Positions 1 to 6,828 of a stretch of DNA of 14,929 nt are shown here, piece after piece. Position 1 is the stretch's first letter; every line of letters begins with the position of its first letter. Source of the stretch: Actinomycetes bacterium (GTDB taxonomy: Bacteria > Actinomycetota > Coriobacteriia > Coriobacteriales > Eggerthellaceae); the NCBI GenBank assembly GCA_023403475.1, contig JAEYEL010000058.1, positions 1 to 14,929 on the forward strand. The letters are read 5' to 3'. The notes under the pieces were generated by a model that ran no database searches, had not been told where the DNA came from, and was given only the letters and a program-made list of their open reading frames with translations. Both the position numbers and the translations under genes were made by a program.

Positions 1-233
1 TACTTTGCAAAACTATCGTACTGCCATGACGATAAAGAATCGAAAGCTGCACAAAAACAGTATCGGAACTGGGAAAAGAAAGACCCGCCATGGTGTTGGC
101 GGGTCATTTCACTGAGAATCAAAAGTGAGAGGATAATCGAGTGGCTTGCAAAATCCTTGTGGGGAAATACACAGTTTTACAAAGTATTAGAAAGTAATAA
201 TGAAGCCAAATAGTGCCTCTGAACTGGTAATTC
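1..233. other. AT-richer left-edge region; possible 3' end of an unidentified ORF
   Basis: This stretch is visibly richer in A and T than the rest of the window. On the plus strand a reading frame is open from base 1 to a TAG stop at 211-213 (70 codons, no start inside the window). It encodes a basic, tryptophan-rich peptide ending in SNNEAK. I do not recognise it. A strong minus-strand terminator hairpin (82-105) falls inside this frame, which argues that the frame may be open by chance. If real, it would be the tail of a foreign, low-GC gene converging on guaA. Nothing else is seen here. Confidence 0.2.
74..105 (-). terminator. Rho-independent terminator downstream of guaA
   Basis: A perfect 9-bp GC-rich stem (82-90 pairing with 97-105, core GACCCGCC) closes a 6-nt loop. 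Read on the minus strand it is followed at once by a T-rich tract (81-74, TTTCTTTT). This is the classic intrinsic terminator layout for minus-strand transcription. It lies about 130 nt beyond the guaA stop, so it most likely ends the guaA transcript. The plus-strand side has only a weak ATTTC tract, so plus-strand function is less likely. Confidence 0.75.
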
Positions 234-1886
234 TCACTCCCACTCGATCGTTGCAGGAGGCTTGGACGTGATGTCGTAGGCCACGCGGTTCACGCCGGGC
301 ACCTCGGCCACGATACGGCTCGATATGCGGGCGAGCACGTCGTAGGGCAGCTTCGCCCAGTCGGCGGTCATGGCGTCGCTGCTTTCCACGGCGCGTAAGA
401 CGATGGGGCGGGCGTAGGTGCGCTCGTCGCCCATGACGCCCACGCTTTTCACGTCGGGCAGTACGGCGAAGTACTGCCATACCGGGCGTTCCACACAAGG
501 CCCTCCGGCATCGATACGCGCAAGCTCGCCTTCGCGCTTTCCCATTTCCGCAAGCAGATGCGCGTTGTAGGCGTCCAGCTCCTCGCGCACGATGGCGTCG
601 GCCTCCTTGAGAATGGCCAGCTTCTCGAGCGTCACCGCCCCGATGATGCGAATAGCAAGACCAGGACCTGGGAACGGCTGGCGATGTACGATGTAGTCGG
701 GCAGCCCCAGCGCCGTGCCCAGCGCGCGCACCTCGTCCTTGAAGAAACGGTCAAGCGGCTCTATGAGCTCGAAGCTCACGCCCTCGGGAAACGGAATGAG
801 GTTATGGTGGCTCTTGATGGTGGACGCCTTGCCGCCCGTCTTGCGCGCACCGCTCTCGATGATGTCGGGGTAGATAGTGCCCTGCGCCAGAAACTTCACC
901 GGACGGCCGCCTTCGGCCAAGTCTTGCGCCACGGCGAAGAACTCCTTCCAGAACTGCGCGCCTATTATTCGGCGCTTCTGTTCGGGGTCGGCCACCTCGG
1001 CCAGAAGCGCCGCATAGCGCTCTTCCGCATGCACGTGCACGAAATCGACGTCGAACTGGCGGGTGAACACCTCCTCCACCTCTTCGGGCTCGTTCTTGCG
1101 CAGAAGGCCGTGGTTCACGAACACGCAGGTAAGTTGCTTGCCGATAGCCCGTGCGCACAGTGCGGCCACCACGCTGGAATCAACCCCTCCCGAAAGGCCC
1201 AGGATCACGCGTTCCTTCCCCACCTTCGCACGGATGGCGGCCACCGCGTCATCGACGATGGAATCCATATTCCAAGTGGCCTCAATCCCGCAGATGCCGA
1301 ACAGGAAGTTCGCCAGCATCTCGTTGCCGTGAGGCGTGTGACGCACCTCGGGATGGAACTGCGTGGCGAAAAGCCCGCGCTCGGGGCACTCCATCGACGC
1401 CACTGGACACACGTCGGTGCGCGACGTGACCGTGAAGCCCGCAGGAACCTCGCTCACCGCGTCGCGATGGCTCATCCACACGATCTGCTCGGCGGGCGTG
1501 TCGCCGAAAAGCACGCTTTTGCCGCCTTCCCCGTCACAGCGCGTAAGCGGCGCAGGACCGTACTCCCCCTTTTCCGTGTGGCCGACCTTGCCGCCTAGCA
1601 CAACCGCCATGATCTGCTGGCCGTAGCAGAAGCCGAGCACGGGAACGCCCAAGTCGAAGAGGGCTGGATCAACCGACGGCGCATCTTCGGCGTACACGCT
1701 CGCAGGGCCTCCGGAAAGAATGATGGCCGACGGGGCCAGCTCGCGCAGCTCTTTGGCGGAAATGTCGCAGGGAACGATTTCCGAATATACGTGCAGGTCG
1801 CGCACGCGCCGAGCTATGAGCTGCCCGTACTGTGCGCCGAAGTCGAGCACGACGACCTTCTGGCCGCCTAGCTTGGCAGATTGCAT
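234..1886 (-). CDS. guaA: GMP synthase (glutamine-hydrolysing)
   Basis: Converts XMP, ATP and glutamine to GMP, the last step of de novo guanine nucleotide synthesis, in the cytoplasm. The 550-residue product has both expected parts. The N-terminal class I glutamine amidotransferase domain has catalytic Cys87 in GFCYGQQ and the His178/Glu180 pair in FHPEV. The ATP-pyrophosphatase domain has the P-loop LSGGVDSS at 231-238. The conserved C-terminus (DITSKPPATIEWE) is intact. I place the start at ATG 1886 rather than the GTG one codon upstream (1889), because the AAGGAG motif then sits 7 nt away instead of 4. It is slightly longer than the usual 510-525 residues but complete. It stands alone, with about 1 kb of non-coding DNA upstream and a terminator at 74-105. 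No purine riboswitch is recognisable in its leader. Confidence 0.97.
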   Translation of the reverse strand: MQSAKLGGQKVVVLDFGAQYGQLIARRVRDLHVYSEIVPCDISAKELRELAPSAIILSGGPASVYAEDAPSVDPALFDLGVPVLGFCYGQQIMAVVLGGKVGHTEKGEYGPAPLTRCDGEGGKSVLFGDTPAEQIVWMSHRDAVSEVPAGFTVTSRTDVCPVASMECPERGLFATQFHPEVRHTPHGNEMLANFLFGICGIEATWNMDSIVDDAVAAIRAKVGKERVILGLSGGVDSSVVAALCARAIGKQLTCVFVNHGLLRKNEPEEVEEVFTRQFDVDFVHVHAEERYAALLAEVADPEQKRRIIGAQFWKEFFAVAQDLAEGGRPVKFLAQGTIYPDIIESGARKTGGKASTIKSHHNLIPFPEGVSFELIEPLDRFFKDEVRALGTALGLPDYIVHRQPFPGPGLAIRIIGAVTLEKLAILKEADAIVREELDAYNAHLLAEMGKREGELARIDAGGPCVERPVWQYFAVLPDVKSVGVMGDERTYARPIVLRAVESSDAMTADWAKLPYDVLARISSRIVAEVPGVNRVAYDITSKPPATIEWE

Positions 1887-1954
1887 CACAATGCTCCTTC
1901 AAGATTGCTTTCGGGGTCGCGGCCTTGCTTACCTGCACGCGAAACCTCGCGAGC

Positions 1955-1978
1955 GCGAAAAGGCCGCCCTCTTTTCGC
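1955..1978. repeat. 8-bp inverted repeat in the guaA leader
   Basis: GCGAAAAG at 1955-1962 is matched by its exact reverse complement at 1971-1978 around an 8-nt loop, about 70 nt upstream of the guaA start. It could fold as a hairpin in the guaA 5' untranslated region. There is no T-tract, so it is not an obvious terminator. A regulatory role is only a possibility. Confidence 0.3.
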
Positions 1979-2011
1979 CTCTTATCTTACACGAAAACCC
2001 CGCGCATGCCT

Positions 2012-2109
2012 GCACCCTCGCCCATTCTGCACCAGCATTGCACGCGGAAAACCGACACCCGCAGGGCCGACGACCCGCACCCTCGCCCATTCTGCACCAG
2101 CATTGCACG
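2012..2109. repeat. Exact 33-bp direct repeat, two copies
   Basis: Bases 2012-2044 and 2077-2109 are identical over 33 bp (both begin GCACCCTCGCCC and end AGCATTGCACG) and are separated by a 32-nt unrelated spacer. The first bases outside the copies differ on both sides, so the repeat has sharp ends. No third copy is seen at the 65-nt period on either side. The 65-nt period is not a multiple of three, so it is not a repeated protein motif. It may be a duplicated dispersed element or a pair of binding sites upstream of guaA. Confidence 0.7.
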
Positions 2110-2390
2110 GCATCGCACGCAAGCGCGGCAGCATTCCGCTCCATCCCGCCGACGCCACGCCGTCATTGGCGAACCTGGAAGCGCTCATAATTCCGCACCG
2201 AAGCCGCGCGCAAGCCGCCAACACTCCGACGCGCTTCGCCGAAAACCGTTCGCGCCACTGCGCTGCCGCTGAAACCCTTTACGCCACCATTTGCCGCCGA
2301 AAGGCAGATTGCGCATGAATACCCCCGGAGGCCGAAATGGCATCAGAGGCCAACCTGGGATGCCGAACATGACGGCAAAATCCCCCCACT

Positions 2391-2570
2391 CACAAAAAGT
2401 CGCGAATTGTTGCGCCTGGGAAAAGAATAAAGGGGACGAGCGGAAGAGCGTTTTTGAATAACGCCTGTTCAGATGATTGCTTGTTCCCTCATTCTTCTTT
2501 AGAAGCCAGAGCGTCAGTCACTCCCGTCGCCATCTTAAGAGGAAAACGCAACAATTCGCGACTTTTTGTG
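2391..2570. mobile_element. 180-bp MITE-like element with 24-bp perfect terminal inverted repeats
   Basis: Bases 2391-2414 are the exact reverse complement of 2547-2570 (24 of 24; outer end CACAAAAAGTCGCG, inner end GTTGCG). The element is bracketed by the 4-bp direct repeat CACT at 2387-2390 and 2571-2574, which looks like a target-site duplication. The interior (2415-2546) has no plausible gene and is less GC-rich than its surroundings. This is the layout of a non-autonomous transposable element mobilised by a transposase elsewhere. The inverted repeats could also form a long cruciform. The family cannot be named from sequence alone. Confidence 0.65.
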
Positions 2571-2587
2571 CACTGGAGGGTAATGTT

Positions 2588-2627
2588 GCCGCAGCGGTCG
2601 ACGGTTCAAGCCGGCTGCCGCTGCGGC
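2588..2627. repeat. Large GC-rich hairpin downstream of the MITE-like element
   Basis: GCCGCAGCGG at 2588-2597 pairs perfectly with 2618-2627. Inside, CGG and CCG (around TTCAAG) can pair again, giving a two-tier stem with a symmetric 4x4 internal loop. No T-run follows on either strand, so it is not a standard terminator. The TTCAAG loop resembles a tRNA T-loop at first sight, but no acceptor, D or anticodon arm is present. Confidence 0.4.
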
Positions 2628-2917
2628 CATTTCGTGACTTCTTGCACACCGGAGCCGCTGGCAACAGCGAGGCGAACGCGTTTTGCCACAGCAGCATCGT
2701 AGCCAATAGCGTAAAATGAACCGTGTGCGCGCATCGACGCCGAACGCACCATGCAAAAATCGTCGGCGACGGATGACCCGGGGGAAACCGTAAGGGCGAA
2801 AGCAAGCGGCAGCCGCATGCGGGCGGAAAGGCACCGCTCGCCCCCGAAAGGCATCGGTCGAGCTTCAAAAGGCGCAGAAAACCGCCGCCGCAAGTCGCAA
2901 GAGAAAGGCAACGTGAA

Positions 2918-3448
2918 ATGAGAGCATTCATCGCATTGGAAGTGTCGGAAGGGTTCGCAGACGACATCGCGGGGCTTGCGCGGCAGCTGGGAGCCGTTGT
3001 CGAAGGGCGTTTCCTGCCCCGCAGCATCTACCATCTCACGCTCGCCTTCTTAGGCGAGGTGGATAAGCGCGAGATTTCCGCAAGCATGGCGGCCATCGAC
3101 GCCGCCTGCGCGGATGCGGCGCCTATCCCCCTGAGAAGCGACGGCTTGGGAAAGTTCGGCCGCCCAAGCGACGCGACGCTTTGGCTGGGAATCGCCCCCG
3201 TACCCGCGCTCATGCTGTTTGCCGAACGCATACGCGAGGAGCTGGCACGCCGCAACGTGCCCTTCGACGACAAGCCGTTCAAACCACACATCACGCTCGC
3301 CCGCCGCGCGCGCATCCCCAAGGGAAGCCTACCTGCCCTCGCCTTCCCCGAAATCGGCGAAGCGAGCGCCGTCGTTCTGTTCAAGAGCACGCTTTCCAAG
3401 GAGGGAGCTACCTACAAGCCCCTGCACACCGCCGCACTGACGCAATAG
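2918..3448 (+). CDS. thpR: RNA 2',3'-cyclic phosphodiesterase (2H family, ThpR)
   Basis: Member of the 2H phosphoesterase family (formerly 2'-5' RNA ligase). It opens 2',3'-cyclic phosphate ends of RNA and can act as a 2'-5' ligase in vitro. The 176-residue protein is the normal length. It has the typical start MRAFIALEV and both catalytic HxT motifs, His39/Thr41 (HLTLAFLG) and His124/Thr126 (HITLARR). The second is preceded by the conserved FKPH context. The ATG at 2918 is chosen because the family begins exactly here. A purine-rich GAGAAAGG lies about 10 nt upstream. It is a single-gene unit, divergent from guaA and convergent with the U32-like fragment. Its exact cellular substrate is not known in most bacteria. 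Confidence 0.93.
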   Translation: MRAFIALEVSEGFADDIAGLARQLGAVVEGRFLPRSIYHLTLAFLGEVDKREISASMAAIDAACADAAPIPLRSDGLGKFGRPSDATLWLGIAPVPALMLFAERIREELARRNVPFDDKPFKPHITLARRARIPKGSLPALAFPEIGEASAVVLFKSTLSKEGATYKPLHTAALTQ

Positions 3449-3583
3449 GTGGAATCTGCGGCATGCGCGCCATTGACAGGGCGCATTGGCCAAAGGGTGC
3501 CAGAGGGCGTGCCATTAGGTGTGTCCCTTTGGCACCGGCACCCGGTGCGCCCCTTTGGCACGCTTGTCATTTTGGCACCCTTT
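3449..3583. repeat. Repeat-rich convergent intergenic region, CCCTTTGGCAC family
   Basis: Several copies of a short motif related to CCCTTTGGCAC occur at about 3525-3535, 3551-3561 and 3573-3583. AAAGGGTGCCA at 3492-3502 is the exact reverse complement of 3573-3583, and GCACCGG at 3532-3538 pairs with 3542-3548. The whole stretch can therefore fold into a long stem with a nested hairpin. It lies between the converging ends of thpR and the U32-like fragment and could end transcription from both sides. The segment 3513-3534 is repeated in inverted orientation at 4277-4298 (20 of 22 matches). Confidence 0.5.
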
Positions 3584-4058
3584 ACCCCGTCGCCTTCGCG
3601 AACATTCGGCGCACTTCCTTATGGCGTTCGGGACGCAGGAGGTAGTAGAGCAGCTCGTCGAACACCAAGGGGGCGGGGACGTTTCTGCCTACTATTTTGA
3701 AATGATCGATGCCGCAGCTTTCGTGCACGTCGCGCACCTCTTTGGCGGTGAAGCGCACAGGATGGCCGGGCACGTGCGCGAACGAGCGGCTCTTGGGCGC
3801 GGCGCAGGGATAGGGGTCGCTGCGCTCCCACTGCTGGTTCGAGCTGTTGAAGGCGTAGTGGTCCTGCCGATCAGGACAGTTGAGAACGCAGAACTCGTTC
3901 ACCATAAGCTCCGCCTTCCCCGGCTTCTCGATGGCACCCAGATAGGCCGGATCCTTGTGCCGGCTGTAGTCGAGAACCACCCAGTCGTAGCGCGCGAGCG
4001 CGGCGTTAAGCTCTTCTGTATTGCGCAGAGGACGCGTGGTGGAAAGCACTATCTTCAT
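3582..4058 (-). pseudogene. N-terminally truncated U32-peptidase-like protein fragment
   Basis: The coherent protein begins near ATG 4058 (MKIVLSTTRPLRN) and runs 158 residues to the TAA stop. It resembles the second half of U32-family proteins (relatives of YhbU/YhbV/UbiU/UbiV, which carry an Fe-S cluster). It has a VNEFCVLNCPDR motif with two cysteines, followed by an aromatic-rich stretch, and later CGIDHFKIVGRN, typical of the end of the U32 barrel. The first half of the family is absent. There is no good ribosome binding site before 4058. Reading further upstream (to 4292) only translates low-complexity repeat DNA. Repeats flank it on both sides. I therefore read it as a gene remnant; a short functional protein is less likely. 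The family assignment is from motif memory and moderate. Confidence 0.5.
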
Positions 4059-4235
4059 GCCGTAGCGCTCGCGCAGCGCCTTTCCCGCGCATTGCGGCTT
4101 CGCCCATGCCTGCGCTCGCCTCGCCCGCACCATTCGCGCCAGTCGGGCTTCGTCTCGCCCGCAGCAGACGCTTCTCCGTTCGCGTTCTTCCGCCTGGCAA
4201 AGCATAGCACATCGAGGCGTCGAAAAGAGGAAGGC

Positions 4236-4298
4236 GCCAAGGTGCCGATGCCAAGGTGCCAATGCCAAGGTGCCAATGCCAAAGGGGCGCACCTAATG
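4236..4298. repeat. 14-bp tandem repeat with adjoining inverted copy of the 3513-3534 repeat
   Basis: Three head-to-tail copies of a 14-bp unit (GCCAAGGTGCC followed by GAT or AAT) occupy 4236-4249, 4250-4263 and 4264-4277. They run into 4277-4298, whose reverse complement matches 3513-3534 at 20 of 22 positions. Similarity continues weakly beyond this into the tandem units. A 14-bp period shifts frame at every unit, so it is not coding. The repeats mark the upstream boundary of the truncated U32-like fragment and could have driven the rearrangement that removed its N-terminus. Confidence 0.65.
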
Positions 4299-4352
4299 CG
4301 TGCGGCGCGTGGAAAACCTTGAACGAGCTGTATGGGATAGCCCCAAGGGCGC

Positions 4353-4358
4353 TATAAT
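4353..4358 (+). promoter_or_regulatory. Candidate -10 box of the nagB promoter
   Basis: A perfect TATAAT lies 130 nt upstream of the nagB ATG. At the usual 17-18 nt spacing the -35 position (about 4329-4335) is poor, so the promoter may need an activator or the box may be coincidental. If used, the mRNA would start near 4365 and carry a leader of about 120 nt. Confidence 0.4.
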
Positions 4359-4451
4359 CGAGCGCATTGGAATTTCGCGGAGGCGCGCAAGATACCGAAT
4401 ATGCGACGTGCAAGACAGCCGGACCGCGAGAGAAAACAGCAATTTTGAACC

Positions 4452-4466
4452 GCCCGGCAGACGGGC
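4452..4466 (+). promoter_or_regulatory. Small hairpin in the nagB leader
   Basis: GCCCG at 4452-4456 pairs with CGGGC at 4462-4466 around a 5-nt loop, ending 14 nt before the GAGG ribosome binding site of nagB. It has no T-tract. It could affect translation or mRNA stability. Function is not shown. Confidence 0.25.
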
Positions 4467-4488
4467 CTCACAACAGAAGCGAGGAAAC

Positions 4489-5208
4489 ATGAAGATCATC
4501 GTCGACACCCCTGAAGCCATTGCCGAAAAGGCGGCGCAACGTTACGCCGCGCTGCTCGCCGAAAAGCCCGCCGCCGTTTTAGGCTTCGCCACCGGGTCCA
4601 CCCCGCTTGACTTATACGCCGAGCTTATTCGCCTGAACAAGGCAGGAAACATCTCCTTCAAAGACGTGACCAGCTTCAACTTGGACGAATACGTGGGACT
4701 TGAGCCCACCCACCCGCAATCTTACCGCTTCTTCATGGAAGACAACCTGTTCAACCATATCGACATCGACCTTGCGGCTACGCATGTTCCTTCCGGTTTG
4801 GACACCTCGGCCGAAACGCTTGCCGGATACGATGCCGCCATCGCCCAAGCGGGCGGGCTCGACCTGCAGCTTCTGGGCATCGGTGTCAACGGGCACATCG
4901 GGTTCAACGAACCCGGCACGCCGCTCGAATCGCTCACGCACGTGGTAACGCTCACCGAATCGACCCGCGAGGCCAACAAGCGCTTCTTCGATTCGCTTAA
5001 CGACGTTCCCACGCATGCAGCCACCATGGGCATCAAGACCGTCATGAACGCACGCAGCATCATGCTCATCGCCACAGGCGAGAGCAAGGCGGATGCCATT
5101 GCCGCCACCGTGAACGGCTCGGTCACGACAGACGTTCCCGCCAGCGTTCTGCAGCTGCACCCCAACGTGGAGGTCTACCTGGATAAGGCGGCAGCAAGCA
5201 AACTCTAA
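4489..5208 (+). CDS. nagB: Glucosamine-6-phosphate deaminase
   Basis: Converts glucosamine-6-phosphate to fructose-6-phosphate and ammonia, moving amino sugars into glycolysis (reversible). The 239-residue protein matches the short Gram-positive NagB length (about 240). It shows the phosphate-binding GFATGSTP at 32-39, NLDEY at 64-68 with the proton-transfer Asp66, and the signature VNGHIGFNEPG at 133-143 with catalytic His136 and Glu141. Position 134 is Asn where E. coli has Asp, which I believe is usual in the Gram-positive branch. The ATG at 4489 follows GAGGAAAC with good spacing. The longer upstream frame to 4300 is not family sequence. It is followed by a GC hairpin and then glmM, so the cell can direct glucosamine-6-P either to catabolism (NagB) or to wall precursors (GlmM). 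Confidence 0.95.
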   Translation: MKIIVDTPEAIAEKAAQRYAALLAEKPAAVLGFATGSTPLDLYAELIRLNKAGNISFKDVTSFNLDEYVGLEPTHPQSYRFFMEDNLFNHIDIDLAATHVPSGLDTSAETLAGYDAAIAQAGGLDLQLLGIGVNGHIGFNEPGTPLESLTHVVTLTESTREANKRFFDSLNDVPTHAATMGIKTVMNARSIMLIATGESKADAIAATVNGSVTTDVPASVLQLHPNVEVYLDKAAASKL

Positions 5209-5211
5209 GTT

Positions 5212-5243
5212 AAGAGCGCGCCCGGGAAACCCCGGGCGCTCTT
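5212..5243 (+). terminator. GC-rich hairpin just after nagB
   Basis: AAGAGCG (5212-5218) pairs with CGCTCTT (5237-5243) and CCCGGG (5221-5226) with CCCGGG (5231-5236), with a CG bulge on the left arm and an AAAC loop. It starts 4 nt after the nagB stop. The following tract is only CGTTCG, so termination may be partial. It may attenuate or process a nagB-glmM message rather than fully stop it. Confidence 0.5.
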
Positions 5244-5405
5244 CGTTCGGGGAAATGTGGGTGGCGCGCGAAGGTGCGCGAAAGCCCTAAACGAGAACCA
5301 AAGACCCGCACAGCAACGGAAGCGGCGGAAAGCAGCAAAGGAAAACAAGCCGATGGCGCCAAAGATCGCCAACGGCAAAACCACAGGAAAGGGGCATCGA
5401 AGAGC

Positions 5406-6812
5406 ATGGGACGTTACTTCGGAACCGACGGGTTCAGAGGCGAGGCCGGAAGCGATCTGACCGCGCAGCACGCCTTCTGCATCGGACGCATCTTAGGATG
5501 GATGGCTCTGCAAAGCGCGGAAGGTGCGCAAGGCGGGCAGAACGAGCAGGGCGCGCAGGGTGCACAAGGCACGCAGCCCGAACGCCCGCGCGTGCTTATT
5601 GGCAAGGACACGCGCAGAAGCGGATACATGCTCGAATCGGCGTTGGCTGCAGGCATTACAGCATCGGGTGCCGACGCGTACCTCATGCACGTGACCACCA
5701 CGCCGTCGGTCGCCTACATCACCCGCATGGAAGACTTCGCCTTCGGCGTCATGATTTCTGCCAGCCACAACCCCTACGGCGACAACGGCATCAAGGTGCT
5801 CGCCGCAAGCGGGGAAAAGCTCGACGAGGAAACCACCGCCCGCATCGAGGACATGATGGACGGCGACCCTCGCGCCATGCCTTACGCCACCGAAGCCGCC
5901 ATCGGATGCATCGTCGATTACGGAGAGAGCCGCAGCCGTTACGCCGACTACCTGGTTTCTCTTGCATGCCACCGCTTCGACGGCAGAAAAATCGCGCTCG
6001 ACTGCGCGAACGGAGGCTCCTACGCCATAGCCCCGCGCGTGTTTCAGGCGCTCGGCGCCGAAGTGCACGTTATCAGCAACGAGCCGAGCGGCCTGAACAT
6101 CAACGTGGCCTGCGGGTCCACCCACCCGGAAGCGCTTTGCGCCTACGTGCGCGAGAACAACCTGGAAGCAGGCTTCGCCTTCGACGGCGACGCCGACCGC
6201 TGCCTTGCCGTCGATGCGGAAGGCCAGCTGGTAAACGGCGACCAGATAATGTATGTGTGCGGCACGTACATGAAAGAGCACGGGCACTTGGCGAACAACA
6301 CCGTCGTGACCACCATCATGTCGAACTTCGGGCTGTACAAAGCGCTCGACGCATGCGGCATCCGCTACGAGAAGACCGCCGTAGGCGACAAGTACGTGTG
6401 GGAAAACATGCGCAAGCACGGCCACATGATAGGCGGCGAGCAGTCAGGCCACATCATCTTCGGCGAACACGCCCGCACAGGCGACGGCATCCTGACCGCT
6501 ATCATGGTCACAGAAACCATGATAGCGACCGGAAAGCCCCTGGCAAAGCTGGCCGCACCGTGCGCAATGTATCCGCAGGTGCTCAAGAACGTGCGCGTGG
6601 ACGACAAGGACGCCACGCTTGCCGATGCCGCCGTGGTGGCCGCAATCGATGCGGCGAGCGCCGAGCTGGGAGACACGGGACGCACGCTCGTGCGCAAAAG
6701 CGGAACCGAACCGGTCATCCGCGTCATGGCCGAAGCACCCGACCATGACGAGTGCGAAAAGCACGTGGACGCCATCATCGCGGCCATGCAGGCATCGGGG
6801 CACTTGCTGTAG
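5406..6812 (+). CDS. glmM: Phosphoglucosamine mutase
   Basis: Interconverts glucosamine-6-phosphate and glucosamine-1-phosphate on the way to UDP-GlcNAc and peptidoglycan. All alpha-D-phosphohexomutase motifs are present: start MGRYFGTDGFRG, phosphoserine loop SASHNP with Ser120, Mg-binding DGDADR at 260-265, sugar-binding GEQSGH at 344-349 and phosphate-binding RKSGTEPVIRV at 430-440. At 468 residues it is about 20 longer than usual. The excess is a low-complexity Gly/Ala/Gln insert at about residues 38-60 (repeats of GAQG), between the first helix and the strand RVLIGKDTR. The ATG at 5406 is set by the family N-terminus; the frame is open further upstream to 5274 but is not homologous. A purine-rich GGAAAGGGG lies about 10 nt upstream. 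The next gene starts 16 nt after the stop. Confidence 0.96.
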   Translation: MGRYFGTDGFRGEAGSDLTAQHAFCIGRILGWMALQSAEGAQGGQNEQGAQGAQGTQPERPRVLIGKDTRRSGYMLESALAAGITASGADAYLMHVTTTPSVAYITRMEDFAFGVMISASHNPYGDNGIKVLAASGEKLDEETTARIEDMMDGDPRAMPYATEAAIGCIVDYGESRSRYADYLVSLACHRFDGRKIALDCANGGSYAIAPRVFQALGAEVHVISNEPSGLNINVACGSTHPEALCAYVRENNLEAGFAFDGDADRCLAVDAEGQLVNGDQIMYVCGTYMKEHGHLANNTVVTTIMSNFGLYKALDACGIRYEKTAVGDKYVWENMRKHGHMIGGEQSGHIIFGEHARTGDGILTAIMVTETMIATGKPLAKLAAPCAMYPQVLKNVRVDDKDATLADAAVVAAIDAASAELGDTGRTLVRKSGTEPVIRVMAEAPDHDECEKHVDAIIAAMQASGHLL

Positions 6813-6828
6813 CAGAAAGGAGCGCACC

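Larger units (their letters stand above)
1887..2917. other. About 1 kb intergenic region between divergent guaA and thpR
   Basis: No convincing gene is found here. Open frames on both strands are Ala/Arg/Pro-rich, overlap each other and lack ribosome binding sites. The region must carry the guaA promoter on the minus strand and the thpR promoter on the plus strand, but no good -35/-10 pair is visible for either. It does contain a small inverted repeat in the guaA leader (1955-1962 with 1971-1978), an exact 33-bp direct repeat (2012-2109), a MITE-like element (2391-2570) and a large hairpin (2588-2627). The density of repeats marks it as a place that accumulates insertions. Confidence 0.6.

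Noticed and set aside
558..1598. 346-residue plus-strand open frame opposite guaA
   Set aside because: It lies wholly antisense to a clear guaA gene, is Arg/His/Leu-rich, and is a GC-codon shadow.
2012..2109. Minimal CRISPR array (33-bp repeats, 32-bp spacer)
   Set aside because: Only two copies, no third at the expected period, the repeat is not partly palindromic at its ends, and no cas gene is present.
1890..2310. Purine riboswitch in front of guaA
   Set aside because: None of the conserved core elements of purine aptamers is recognisable; only a short inverted repeat is present.
2185..2370. 61-residue minus-strand open frame between guaA and the MITE-like element
   Set aside because: No ribosome binding site, no recognisable motif, and composition like its neighbouring shadow frames.
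2600..2616. tRNA T-arm-like sequence (GGTTCAAGCC)
   Set aside because: No matching acceptor, D or anticodon arms nearby; it is the loop of a larger hairpin.
4300..4488. N-terminal extension of NagB
   Set aside because: Not homologous to NagB, runs over the TATAAT and leader hairpin, and ATG 4489 has a good ribosome binding site.
5274..5405. N-terminal extension of GlmM
   Set aside because: Lys/Arg-rich non-homologous sequence; the family starts at MGRYFGTDGF.
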